Of a stretch of 40,890 bases of DNA, positions 32,054 through 40,161 are shown in pieces. Source of the stretch: Chloroflexota bacterium. Its GTDB lineage: Bacteria > Chloroflexota > Limnocylindria > Limnocylindrales > CSP1-4. Location of the stretch: assembly GCA_021802825.1 (NCBI GenBank), contig JAJZRG010000031.1, positions 1 to 40,890 on the forward strand, given 5' to 3'. Numbering within the stretch: position 1 is the stretch's first letter; each line of letters opens with the position of its first letter. The notes under the pieces were generated by a model, which searched no databases, was not told the DNA's origin, and saw only the letters and a list, made by a program, of their open reading frames with translations. A program made the position numbers and the translations under genes.

Positions 32054-32599
32054 CTGCCTGACGGACATCCCACCGCAACCCCGTCCCCGCTCGAGACGTT
32101 CACCGCTTTCCTCCGCCTGGGGTCGGTCGCGTTCGGGGGGCTCGGCTCCGCCCTCGCGCTGCTCGATGGCGACCTCGTCGCGCGGCGGGGGTGGCTGCGC
32201 CGTGAGGACCTGGCCGCGGCGCTGGCGACCACCAAGCCGCTGCCCGGCTCGACCGTGGTCCAGGTCGTCGCGTTCCTGGGCTGGCGGCTGGCGGGCAGGA
32301 GGGGCGCGCTGGCGGCATCGGCTGGCTTCCTGCTGCCGTCGATGGCCCTCATGGTGGCGGGGGCCGCGGTGCTGACCAGCCTCCCCGCGGGGCCCGCCAT
32401 CGGCGGCGCCCTGCTCGGGGTGCAGGTGGCCGTGGTCGGCCTGCTGGCCGTCGCCCTCCGCCGGCTGGCCGCCGACGTGCCGTGGGGCCCGATGCGGCTC
32501 CTGAGCGTCGTTGCGCTCGCGGCCGGCCTCCTGGCCGTCAATGCCGCGCTGGTCGTGGTCGCCGGGGGCCTGCTGGCGATGGTGCTGCGGCGTGACTGA
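32054..32599 (+). CDS. chrA: chromate transporter, N-terminal half (CTG start)
   Basis: 181 residues with five to six hydrophobic segments and the ChrA motif FLRLGSVAFGGLG and LATTKPLPGSTVVQVVAFLGWR. ChrA-family proteins export chromate, here as a pair of half-proteins. The only reasonable start upstream of the motif is CTG at 32054: an in-frame stop lies at 32021, there is no ATG, GTG or TTG between, and GAGGAGG stands 6 bases before the CTG. Starting at the next GTG (32255) would delete a third of the domain. It overlaps the second half by 8 bases. Substrate specificity is not proven. Confidence 0.82.
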   Translation: MPDGHPTATPSPLETFTAFLRLGSVAFGGLGSALALLDGDLVARRGWLRREDLAAALATTKPLPGSTVVQVVAFLGWRLAGRRGALAASAGFLLPSMALMVAGAAVLTSLPAGPAIGGALLGVQVAVVGLLAVALRRLAADVPWGPMRLLSVVALAAGLLAVNAALVVVAGGLLAMVLRRD

Positions 32600-33119
32600 G
32601 CTCCTGGTGCGTTTCCTGGTGATCGGCGCGATCGCCTTCGGGGGCGGTCAGGCCGCGTTGCCGCTGGTCGAGCGGCTGGCCGTGGCCGATACGGGCTGGC
32701 TGTCGCCCTCCCAGTTCGCGGCCGGGGTGGGCCTGGCGTACGCGACCCCCGGGCCCGTGCTGATCCTGGCCGCTTACGTCGGCTACGTGGCCTTCGGCAT
32801 GCCCGGTGCCCTCGTCGCGACGGCCGGGGTGTTCGCCATCCCCATCGCCCTTGCGGCCGGCGCCGCGGCGGTGATCGCCCGCCTGGAGCGTGCGGCTTGG
32901 TTCGGCCGCTTCGGGGCAGGCGCCGCCGCGGCCGCCATCGGCCTGCTGGGAGTCACCCTGTTCGTGCTCGCTCGGCCCGTCGTCGATCTCCAGCCGCTGC
33001 TGCTGCTCGGCGCGGTTGCCGCCTTTGTAGCTGCCCGCCGCGTCTCGCCGATGATCATCCTGATCGTCGCGGCGGCGATCGGGGGAGTCCTCGGGGCGGT
33101 CCTGGGTGTGCGAGCTTGA
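32592..33119 (+). CDS. chrA: chromate transporter, second half
   Basis: 175 residues, five to six membrane segments. It begins LLVRFLVIGAIAFGGGQAALPLVE and contains GLAYATPGPVLILAAYVGY, the ChrA domain motifs. The GTG start overlaps the first half. Paired short-chain ChrA proteins are thought to work together as a heterodimer. After it, 33120-33406 (287 bases) is G+C-rich with only a weak 5-bp hairpin and no convincing gene. Confidence 0.86.
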   Translation: MTELLVRFLVIGAIAFGGGQAALPLVERLAVADTGWLSPSQFAAGVGLAYATPGPVLILAAYVGYVAFGMPGALVATAGVFAIPIALAAGAAAVIARLERAAWFGRFGAGAAAAAIGLLGVTLFVLARPVVDLQPLLLLGAVAAFVAARRVSPMIILIVAAAIGGVLGAVLGVRA

Positions 33120-33406
33120 GGAGCGCCCTGGCTCTGGGAGGGCTTGGCGTGAGGCGCGCTGCGCACGTCCTGTCGGGGCGCCGCGGCGGGCCGGCGTCGG
33201 CGGGCCGGCCGGCCGGTTGATGACCAAGGCGCCCTGCTATGGGCGTCCCCGCTCGCGTGCCACTGGCCCTCGCGGGAGGACGGCAAGGAGGGCGTCCTCG
33301 TGGCGAGCCGGGCGGAGCACGAGCGATCGGCGCACCCCGAGGGCGCGCACGCGCCGATCCGCCCCCGGGACGGGTGCGGCGGCCAGCGCCGTCGCGGGGG
33401 CAGGCA

Positions 33407-33757
33407 TCAGAAGGCGATCACCTTGTCGGCCCAGATCGCCCACTCCGTCAGCTCGGCCAGGGTCGAGCGCCGGGCCGGCACCGCGAGCGGGTCCCCGGTC
33501 ATGCCCCGGGCGTCGAGGCAGGTGCCGCAGCACCCGACGAGGGCGCCCTTGGGCTCGAGCCCCTTGAGCATCCGCTCGAGGTTGTAGTAGCCCTCGGGTG
33601 TCTTCTGGGCGGTCTTGGCGCAGGTGACGGCGTCGCCCATGAGGAAGACGCGGACCTCCTGGCCCTCCGCCTTGGCGAGCGAGAGCGCGAGCCGGAGCGC
33701 GTTGTAGGAGCGCTCGTTGCCGTAGGCCGGCTCGTTGAGGATGAACAGCGTTTTCAC
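33407..33757 (-). CDS. DsrE-family sulfur-relay protein
   Basis: 116 residues starting MKTLFILNEPAYGNERSYNALRLAL, the DsrE/DsrF/TusD fold. Cys at LVGCCGTCLDARGM is in the usual position for the persulfide-carrying Cys, with an extra CxxC. Such proteins accept or pass sulfane sulfur. It diverges from the ArsR-rhodanese gene with 78 bases between, so it probably belongs to the same sulfur-responsive unit. Confidence 0.87.
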   Translation of the reverse strand: MKTLFILNEPAYGNERSYNALRLALSLAKAEGQEVRVFLMGDAVTCAKTAQKTPEGYYNLERMLKGLEPKGALVGCCGTCLDARGMTGDPLAVPARRSTLAELTEWAIWADKVIAF

Positions 33758-33823
33758 GGTCGCGCGTCTCCGTCTGGGACTGCGGGCGGGACGTGTCCGC
33801 GAGTCAACTGGTCAAACAAGTAG

Positions 33824-33829
33824 TAGAGT
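33824..33829 (+). promoter_or_regulatory. -10 element of the ArsR-rhodanese gene (possibly leaderless)
   Basis: TAGAGT matches the TAnnnT -10 form, and the ATG at 33836 lies 6 bases after it. TCAAC (33804) and TCAAA (33812) just upstream may be part of an operator. The same TAGAGT hexamer occurs at 36790-36795. Confidence 0.5.
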
Positions 33830-33835
33830 ACCAGC

Positions 33836-34516
33836 ATGAACGAGGCCGCGACAGTCGGGACCCGGGCCGCCAAGAACGAGCTCCACGACGCCTTCGCCCA
33901 GGTCGGCAAGGCGCTCTCGAACGGTCACCGCATCGAGCTGCTCGACCTTCTCGCGCAGGGCGAGCGGTCTGTCGAGCTGCTCGCGGGCCGGGCGGACATC
34001 TCGCTCGCGCTCGCGTCCGCGCACCTCCAGGCGCTCCGCCGGGCCGGCCTCGTTGCCGCCCGCCGTGACGGGAATAGGATCCTCTACCGCCTCGCCGACG
34101 ACGACGTCTACGCGCTGCTGGCCTCGCTGCGCACCGTGGCCTCCCGCCTGGGCGAGGCCGATCGCGCCGCGCAGCGGTTCCTCGGCGCGCCGCAGGAGGC
34201 CGTGAGCCGCGCCGATCTCCTCGGCCGTGTCCGCTCCGGCGACGCCGTCGTCGTCGACCTGCGCCCCGCAGACGAATTCGAGGCGGGGCACATCGCCGGC
34301 GCCCTCTCGATCCCGCTGCCCGAGCTCGAGGCGCGCCTCGCCGACCTGCCGGCCGACGTGGAGGTCGTCGCCTACTGCCGCGGCCCCTACTGCGCCATGA
34401 GCCCCCAGGCGGTGGCGCTCCTCGAGCGCGCCGGCCGGCGGGCGCGGCGCCTGGAGGACGGCTACCCCGAGTGGCGCCTGGCCGGGCTGCCCATCGAGTC
34501 CGGGAGGGGGCGGTGA
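33836..34516 (+). CDS. ArsR-type regulator fused to a rhodanese domain
   Basis: 226 residues. The N-terminal ArsR winged helix (about 14-90; ALSNGHRIELLDLLAQGE, SLALASAHLQALRRAGLV) is joined to a rhodanese domain (about 120-222; VVVDLRPADEFEAGHI, AYCRGPYCAMS). The active-site Cys is the first in CRGPYC. Rhodanese carries persulfide, so the protein probably senses reactive sulfur and controls DsrE and cysteine desulfurase on either side. The stop overlaps the desulfurase start (GTGA). Confidence 0.9.
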   Translation: MNEAATVGTRAAKNELHDAFAQVGKALSNGHRIELLDLLAQGERSVELLAGRADISLALASAHLQALRRAGLVAARRDGNRILYRLADDDVYALLASLRTVASRLGEADRAAQRFLGAPQEAVSRADLLGRVRSGDAVVVDLRPADEFEAGHIAGALSIPLPELEARLADLPADVEVVAYCRGPYCAMSPQAVALLERAGRRARRLEDGYPEWRLAGLPIESGRGR

Positions 34517-35655
34517 CCGCCATCTACCTCGACTACAACGCGAGCACCCCGATCGACCCGCGGGTCGCGGAGGTGATGCGCCCGCTGCTCGACGGCCCCT
34601 ACGCCAACCCGTCAGCGCTCCACGCGGGCGGCCGCGAGGCCCGGGCCGTCATCGACCGCGCCCGCACCCAGGTGGCGGCCCTGCTCGGCGCGTCGCCCGA
34701 CGAGGTCGTGTTCACGTCCGGCGGCAGCGAGGCCAACAACGCGGCGCTCCTCGGGGCGTGGTTCGCGCGGCCCGATGGCACGGACCACATGGTCACGACG
34801 ACGGTCGAGCACCCGGCGATCCTCGAGCCCGCCCGGTTCCTCGAGCGCCTGGGCGCCCGGGTGACGCTCGTACCGGTCGACGGCACCGGCCGGGTGGACC
34901 CCGACGACGTCCGGCGCGCCATCACGCCGCGGACGTTCCTCGTCTCGGCGATGCACGCCAACAACGAGGTCGGCACGGTCCAGCCCATCGCCGAGATCGG
35001 GGTCGCCACCCGCGAGGCGGGCGTGCTGTTCCACACGGACGCGGCCCAGAGCGTCGGCAAGATCCCCACCCGGGTGGGCGACCTGGGCGTCGACCTGCTC
35101 TCGATCGCCGGGCACAAGCTCTACGCCCCCAAGGGCATCGGCGCCCTCTACATCCGGCGCGGTGTGCGCCTGGAGCCGTTGGTCCACGGCGCGGGCCACG
35201 AGTCGGGCCGCCGGGCCGGCACCGAGAGCGCCCTGCTCGACGTGGCGCTCGCGGAGGCCTGCGCGATCGCGTCGGACCTCGCGCCGATGGAGGGGGTCCG
35301 CGCGCTTCGCGACCGGCTGTGGGACGGCCTCCGCGCCATGTTCGGCGAGGGGGTCGTGCTCAACGGGCACCCGGTCGAGCGGCTGCCGAACACCCTGAAC
35401 GTCTCCTTCGTGGGGAGGCCGGGCGCGGACGTGATCGCCGCCCTCGGCGACGTCGCCGCCTCGACGGGCTCCGCCTGCCACGCCGACTCGATCGAGCTCT
35501 CGCCCGTGCTGACGGCCATGGGCGTCGAGCCGCGCGTCGGGATGGGGGCCGTGCGCCTGAGCCTCGGCCGGATGACCACTGTGGCCGAGGTGGAGGCTGC
35601 GCTCGATCGGTTCGCGGCTGTCGCGGGCCCGGGGGTGTCCACGGCAGCGGGATGA
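34513..35655 (+). CDS. cysteine desulfurase (NifS/IscS family)
   Basis: 380 residues, a PLP enzyme that takes sulfur from cysteine to form a protein persulfide plus alanine. The PLP Lys is K202 (AGHKLYAPKG), with TSGGSEANN, TVEHPA and HTDAAQSVGK around the cofactor site. The persulfide Cys is C322 in STGSACHADS. It may feed Fe-S assembly (NarH, the Cys regulator) or the DsrE relay. No IscU or SUF scaffold gene follows, so use in a sulfur relay is as likely. GTG start, coupled to the ArsR-rhodanese gene. Confidence 0.93.
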   Translation: MTAIYLDYNASTPIDPRVAEVMRPLLDGPYANPSALHAGGREARAVIDRARTQVAALLGASPDEVVFTSGGSEANNAALLGAWFARPDGTDHMVTTTVEHPAILEPARFLERLGARVTLVPVDGTGRVDPDDVRRAITPRTFLVSAMHANNEVGTVQPIAEIGVATREAGVLFHTDAAQSVGKIPTRVGDLGVDLLSIAGHKLYAPKGIGALYIRRGVRLEPLVHGAGHESGRRAGTESALLDVALAEACAIASDLAPMEGVRALRDRLWDGLRAMFGEGVVLNGHPVERLPNTLNVSFVGRPGADVIAALGDVAASTGSACHADSIELSPVLTAMGVEPRVGMGAVRLSLGRMTTVAEVEAALDRFAAVAGPGVSTAAG

Positions 35656-35762
35656 CGGAACCCGGCGCCGGAGGACTCGCCACCACCGAATCTCCAGCAA
35701 CCTCCGGTCCGTGCGCAGTTCGCCAACAGCTCCGACCCCTCCGGGGAGTCTTGGCCGACAAC

Positions 35763-35795
35763 AAGAAGCCGGGCCCGCAGTGGGCCCGGCTTCTT
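35763..35795. terminator. bidirectional terminator hairpin
   Basis: Bases 35763-35776 and 35782-35795 are exact reverse complements (14-bp stem, 5-base loop GCAGT). The outer pairs are AAGAA with TTCTT, giving a short T-rich end on both strands. It lies between the convergent desulfurase (plus) and the 35834 gene (minus), as expected for a shared terminator. Confidence 0.85.
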
Positions 35796-35833
35796 CGAGG
35801 TGGCGCTCCGGGGGAGCCGCCCCCTTTGTGGAT

Positions 35834-36535
35834 TCAGGCGGCGGCGGGGGCGGGGGCGGGGGCGGGGGCCCGGACCGAGGCCCGCTCGGTGACCGCGGCA
35901 GGACGAGCTGCCCACACGAGGCCGATCCCCATCAGGAGGAACACCAAGCCCATCGCGGCGGTGATTGCCGCCGTCCCCAGGCCGATCTGGAGCGCCGAAG
36001 CGGTCACGGCGCCGACGCCCAGCTCCGCGATCAGCGCGTGGGCGGTGCCGGTCCACGCCTGTTCGCGGACCTTGGCGTCGATCGGGTTGGTGCGGTCGAA
36101 GCCGCTCCAGTACCGGCCGGCGACCGGGACCTGGTAGGTGCCTGCCTCGTAGACCTTGCCGCTGTTCGTGGTCACCGTCTGGGGCAGGACGACGGTCTGC
36201 GTGCCGCTGAGGGTGTGGTACGCGATGGTGGCCATCTGGACCATGTACTCGGACGCCGTGTTCACGACCGGGTCGTTGGGGTTGAGTTCGGACGCATCGA
36301 CCGAGTAGCCCCAGTCGTTCTTCAGCAGCGCGAGGATGGCCGCGGTGTCCTTGGGGTTGCCGATGTTGAGCTGGCCCTGGCCGTCGTAGGCGAGCTTGAC
36401 GTTCTGGGCCGCGCTGAAGGCCTTGAGCGAACCGGCGCCCTCCTGGGTCTTGAGATACGTGTAGCCGCCGACGCCCAGGAACGCGATGCCCGCGATGGCG
36501 AGGCCGATGCCCAGGACTTTGAACCGCGAGTACAT
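35834..36535 (-). CDS. membrane-anchored protein of unknown function
   Basis: 233 residues: N-terminal membrane helix (about 6-27), an extracytoplasmic domain (about 30-180; LKAFSAAQNVKLAYDGQGQLN, NDPVVNTASEYMVQMATIAYH, AGTYQVPVAGRYWSGFDRTN), a second long hydrophobic region (about 185-215) and an Ala-Pro tail. GGAAGGAAG 6 bases upstream supports the ATG. No family is recognised. The tail (APAPAPA) is encoded by the G-run repeat at 35846-35868. Confidence 0.75.
   Translation of the reverse strand: MYSRFKVLGIGLAIAGIAFLGVGGYTYLKTQEGAGSLKAFSAAQNVKLAYDGQGQLNIGNPKDTAAILALLKNDWGYSVDASELNPNDPVVNTASEYMVQMATIAYHTLSGTQTVVLPQTVTTNSGKVYEAGTYQVPVAGRYWSGFDRTNPIDAKVREQAWTGTAHALIAELGVGAVTASALQIGLGTAAITAAMGLVFLLMGIGLVWAARPAAVTERASVRAPAPAPAPAAA
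35846..35868 (+). repeat. GGGGGC hexamer repeat, perfect G-quadruplex motif
   Basis: Four runs of five G separated by single C occur on the plus strand (35846, 35852, 35858, 35864). It is a simple tandem repeat and an ideal quadruplex former, located in the template strand at the end of the minus-strand gene. Copy number may vary between strains, changing the Ala-Pro tail. Confidence 0.8.
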
Positions 36536-36726
36536 TTGGCGCTTCCTTCCATGTCTCGTACTGCCGTCGCACCCGAACAGGCGAGGCGACGGCGACCTTG
36601 CTCCTGCGCGGCCGCCGAACGATGCTCGGGAAACCTCGTTTGCGAGGACCCCCATTCGGTCGGCGGACCTTGTGTCTGCATAGTCCGGTCCCCGCGGCGC
36701 GACCGCATCCGTCTATCCCGCAAGGC

Positions 36727-36795
36727 CTGGTGCGGGAATCCGCAGGTCTGGTGCGGGACACCCGGAGTCGCCCGGCCCACCACCACTGGTAGAGT
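36727..36795 (+). promoter_or_regulatory. promoter region of the NarL-like regulator with 21-bp direct repeat
   Basis: CTGGTGCGGGA occurs at 36727-36737 and 36748-36758, exactly 21 bp apart (two DNA turns). The first copy also contributes to a dyad, TGCGG-N4-CCGCA (36731-36744). A TAGAGT -10 lies at 36790-36795, and AGGAGG precedes the ATG at 36816 by 5 bases. It is probably an operator plus promoter. The region 36536-36726 shows no gene. Confidence 0.5.
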
Positions 36796-36815
36796 CGCGT
36801 CCACAGGAGGTTCGG

Positions 36816-37472
36816 ATGCGAATGGTGCGCGTCCTGCTAGCCGAAGACCACGCGGTCGTCCGCGAGGGCACCCGGCAGATCGTCGAGGCCGACCCCGCGA
36901 TCGAGGTGGTGGGCGAGGCCGCGGATGGGGCCGAGGTCGTCGCGCTCGCTCTTCGGCTGCGGCCTGACGTCGTCCTGCTGGACGTGCACATGCCGGTGAT
37001 GAACGGGATCGAGGCGACGCGCCGGATCGTGGCCGACACCCCGGACGCTCAAGTCCTGATCCTCAGCGCGTACGACGACGAGGACTACGTGTCTGCTGCC
37101 CTCGACGCCGGTGCCAGCGGCTACCTGCTCAAGTCCGCCCACGGCCACGAGGTCGTGGCCGCCATCCACGCCGTCGCCCAGGGCCAAGTCGTGATGGACG
37201 CGCGGGTGGCGCGACGCGCCATGCGACGGCGGGACTCTCCGGCCGCCGAGGAGCCGACCTCACGAGAGCTCGAGGTGTTGCGGCTGGCCGCCCGTGGCCT
37301 GCGGACGAAGGACATCGCGGCCGAACTCGGGACAAGCCCCAGGACAGTGGAGGCGCACTTCACCAGCATCTTCAACCGCTTCGGCGTGACGACCCGCACG
37401 GAAGCCGTCATGCACGCGGCAGCACGCCACTGGATCCGGCACGCGGCGGGGACCGGGCTCGATGAGCCGTGA
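36816..37472 (+). CDS. NarL/FixJ-family response regulator
   Basis: 218 residues: receiver (about 4-120; LLAEDHAVVREG, VVLLDVHMPVMNG, LILSAYDDE, YLLKSAHG) and a LuxR-type helix-turn-helix (about 145-205; TSRELEVLRLAARGLRTKDI, GTSPRTVEAHFTSIF). The partner kinase at 37462 overlaps by 11 bases. NarL-type regulators often respond to nitrate, but the signal here is not readable from sequence. Confidence 0.93.
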   Translation: MRMVRVLLAEDHAVVREGTRQIVEADPAIEVVGEAADGAEVVALALRLRPDVVLLDVHMPVMNGIEATRRIVADTPDAQVLILSAYDDEDYVSAALDAGASGYLLKSAHGHEVVAAIHAVAQGQVVMDARVARRAMRRRDSPAAEEPTSRELEVLRLAARGLRTKDIAAELGTSPRTVEAHFTSIFNRFGVTTRTEAVMHAAARHWIRHAAGTGLDEP

Positions 37473-38889
37473 TCGGGGGCTGACCGCGGGTCTCCCGCGC
37501 AGCCTGGTGCCGTGGTCGCCGGGCCAGGAGGGCGTTCGCCTGCCGCCCGTGCGCCAGCGCGCCTTCTGGGCGGTCCAGATCCTGACGTTTGCGATCGCGC
37601 TGCTCCACACGGTCTTGCTGCAGAACGGCTTCCCGGAGGTCCTGGATCTCGTGCCAGGATCGCTGTTCTACATCCCAGTGGTCTACGCGGCGCTCACGTT
37701 CGGCGTGCGCGGAGCGATCCCCACCGCGCTCTGGAGCACGGTCCTGCTCATCCCGGACCTCATCCTGGGGCATGAGGGACTCGCTCGGGTCGGGGTCCTG
37801 TGGCAGTGCGCGATGCTGGTCGCCATCGCCGCCTTCGTCGGCCTGGCGGTCGACCGCGAGCGGAATGCACGACATGCCGCGGAGACCCGCGAAGCCGCGC
37901 GGCTCGCGTCGGAGCGTCGCTATCGCGCGCTGTACGACCGTGCCGCGGACGCCGTGTTCGTCGTTGACGATCGAGGACACATCGAGGAGGCCAACGCCGC
38001 TGCGGCCCGGCTCCTCTCCGTGGACCTCTCAGCGATACGCGGCCGGCCGCTGCCGGAGGTCATTGGCCCGGACCTCGCCCGGGACCTGCGTTCTGGGTCC
38101 ACGAAAGGCAGCGCACGACCCCTGCCGCTCAGGGAGGGGGCGTCGTCCGTGTGGGTACAGGCGGTCGGTGCCTCGCCCCTGACAGGGGAGGGCGAAGGCG
38201 GTGGCCTGCAGGTCATCGTCCGCGACGTGACGCTTGCGTACGAGCGGGAGCAGGGTCTCGAGGGGTACGCACGACATGCCATCGCCGCGCGGGAGGAGGA
38301 GCGCCGGCGCATGGCTCACGAGCTGCACGACGGCCCGCTGCAATCGCTCGTCCTGCTCTCGCGCACGCTCGATGCGCTCGATGAGGGCAGCAACGAGGCC
38401 GTCGTGGAGGACGCGCACCGGATCATCGACGAGACGGCGGCCGAGCTGCGGCGCCTGAGTCGCGCGCTGCGGCCCCCGATCCTTGATGACCTGGGGCTCG
38501 TCGCGGCGCTGCGGTCCGAAACCACTGCGTTTGAGCGCCGGTCGGGGATCGGGGCCCAGTTCGAGGTTGCCGGCGAGCTCCGACCGCTCCCGCACGACAG
38601 GGAGCTGCTCCTGCTGCGCGTTGCCCAGGAGAGCCTCCACAACGCCGAGCGCCACAGCGCCGCCGGGTCCGTGCGCGTCTCCCTGACCTACGAACCCGAC
38701 GCGTCCGCCCTGGTGATCGCCGACGACGGGCGGGGGATGGAAGCCGTCCCCAAGGCGACGACTCTGCTCGAGCGCGGGAATCTCGGGCTGTTGGGCATCC
38801 AGGAGCGCGTGCGCCTGGCCGACGGGACGATTGACATCGACACGCGGCCGGGCGGCGGAACGATGGTCAAGGTGCGCGTGCCCAACTGA
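37462..38889 (+). CDS. NarX/DegS-type sensor histidine kinase with PAS domain
   Basis: 475 residues. A membrane region of about four helices (about 33-128) is followed by a PAS-like domain (about 150-255; YRALYDRAADAVFVVDDRGHIEEANAA), a HisKA_3 dimerisation domain (EEERRRMAHELHDGPLQSL, phospho-His in HELHD) and a HATPase domain (VAQESLHNAERHS, IADDGRGM, GNLGLLGIQERV). There is no long periplasmic sensor and no nitrate P-box visible, so the signal is probably sensed in the membrane or by PAS. It overlaps the regulator. Confidence 0.92.
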   Translation: MSRDRGLTAGLPRSLVPWSPGQEGVRLPPVRQRAFWAVQILTFAIALLHTVLLQNGFPEVLDLVPGSLFYIPVVYAALTFGVRGAIPTALWSTVLLIPDLILGHEGLARVGVLWQCAMLVAIAAFVGLAVDRERNARHAAETREAARLASERRYRALYDRAADAVFVVDDRGHIEEANAAAARLLSVDLSAIRGRPLPEVIGPDLARDLRSGSTKGSARPLPLREGASSVWVQAVGASPLTGEGEGGGLQVIVRDVTLAYEREQGLEGYARHAIAAREEERRRMAHELHDGPLQSLVLLSRTLDALDEGSNEAVVEDAHRIIDETAAELRRLSRALRPPILDDLGLVAALRSETTAFERRSGIGAQFEVAGELRPLPHDRELLLLRVAQESLHNAERHSAAGSVRVSLTYEPDASALVIADDGRGMEAVPKATTLLERGNLGLLGIQERVRLADGTIDIDTRPGGGTMVKVRVPN

Positions 38890-38921
38890 CCACGTCGGTC
38901 GCGCGGGGCCTCCGGCTCCTC

Positions 38922-39812
38922 CTACCCGCCGAGCGCGAACCGCAGCGCGAGCAGCAGCCCGGCGGCGAGCGAGTACGCCGCGAACGGTAGCAGCGTGTTC
39001 GCCCGGAACCAGCGGGCGAGGAACCGAACCGAGGCGTACGCGGCGAGGCCGGCGGCAACGCTCCCCGCGAGCACCTGGAGCTGCACGCCGTCGCCGTTGG
39101 GGCCGAGCAGGTCCGGGAGCTTGTACAGCCCGGCCGCCAGGATGATCGGCGTCGCGAGCAGGAACGAGAAGCGGGCGGCGTCCTCGTGGTCGAGCCCACG
39201 CACGAGGCCGGCCACCATCGTCACGCCGGAGCGGCTGACGCCGGGCAGCAGCGCGAGCACCTGGGCGACGCCGACCCCGAGCGCCTCGCGGACCTCCAGT
39301 GTGTCGAGCCGGCGGTCGCCCCCGACCGTGCGCGCGTGGGTCTCCACCGCCCGCCGCGCGATCCCGCGCCGCCGGGCCCACTCGCCCACGAGGAGCAGCA
39401 CGCCGTTCGCGACGAGGAGCAGCGAGGCCGCGAGCGGCTTCGCGAACAGGACGCGCAGGGCGTGCTCCGCGAGGAGCCCGACGAGCCCGGCCGGCACCGT
39501 GGCGATCGCGAGCAGCCAGATGAGCCGCTCGTCAGGCGTCTCGGCGCGCCGGGTTCTCAACGTGTGGAGGCCCGCGGCGATCAGCCGGACCCACGTCGCG
39601 CGGTAGTAGAGGAGCAGCGCGAGCGCCGTCGCCACGTGCAGGCCCACGAGGAACGCGAGCCAGTACGACTCCGAGGCCGACTGCGCAGCCACGACGTCGT
39701 TCCAGCCCAGCAGCGCCGGCAGGAGCACCGAGTGGCCAAGGCTGGACACGGGGAAGAGCTCGGTCACGCCCTGGAGCAGGCCGAGAAGGATCGCCTGGGG
39801 GAAGGTCAGCAC
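38922..39812 (-). CDS. uppP: undecaprenyl-diphosphatase (UppP/BacA)
   Basis: 296 residues, about eight membrane helices. ILLGLLQGVTELFPVSSLGH and LLPGVSRSGVTMVAGLVRGL are the two catalytic signatures of UppP, with Glu and Arg/Ser residues. It recycles the lipid carrier of peptidoglycan synthesis by removing a phosphate. FPVSSLGH has Leu at a position where Ser-x-Ser is more common. GTG start. It is convergent with the kinase and 9 bases after the small upstream gene. Confidence 0.92.
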   Translation of the reverse strand: MLTFPQAILLGLLQGVTELFPVSSLGHSVLLPALLGWNDVVAAQSASESYWLAFLVGLHVATALALLLYYRATWVRLIAAGLHTLRTRRAETPDERLIWLLAIATVPAGLVGLLAEHALRVLFAKPLAASLLLVANGVLLLVGEWARRRGIARRAVETHARTVGGDRRLDTLEVREALGVGVAQVLALLPGVSRSGVTMVAGLVRGLDHEDAARFSFLLATPIILAAGLYKLPDLLGPNGDGVQLQVLAGSVAAGLAAYASVRFLARWFRANTLLPFAAYSLAAGLLLALRFALGG

Positions 39813-39821
39813 GCGCGGAGC

Positions 39822-39980
39822 CTACCCGAGAATCCGCTTGGGGACGGTCGGGCGGCCAGCGGGGATGGCGAACGTGACCTGATCGGGCAAGGGGCGACAC
39901 ATCGATGCCCACTGGAGGTCCCCTGCCCCGCCGAGGATGAGGCCGGCCGCCGCGCACGCGATCGAGACGGGCTTTCGCAC
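39822..39980 (-). CDS. possible 52-residue secreted or membrane microprotein
   Basis: The GTG at 39980 has AGAGGAG 8 bases upstream. The product starts with a signal-like segment (VRKPVSIACAAAGLILGG) and continues CRPLPDQVTFAIPAGRP. It ends 9 bases before uppP on the same strand, so they may be co-transcribed. No family is recognised. The stretch 39981-40161 upstream shows nothing I can support. Confidence 0.42.
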   Translation of the reverse strand: MRKPVSIACAAAGLILGGAGDLQWASMCRPLPDQVTFAIPAGRPTVPKRILG

Positions 39981-40161
39981 GGGGAATGCTCCTCTCGCTG
40001 CGATCGCGCGGCATGCCGACCGCACAGCCAACAGCGAGGATGCCGCCCGATCCCGTGCCGAAGATGAACCCCTGCCCCTCAAGGGGATCAACCTCACGCA
40101 CGAGCATGAAGACACCGCGCGTGGTAGGAATGGACGCACCCGTGGCTCGGAGGTACAGGTC

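Noticed and set aside
33120..33406. Possible gene between chrA and DsrE
   Set aside because: Open frames here are short, lack ribosome sites and have biased low-complexity products; only a weak 5-bp hairpin is visible.
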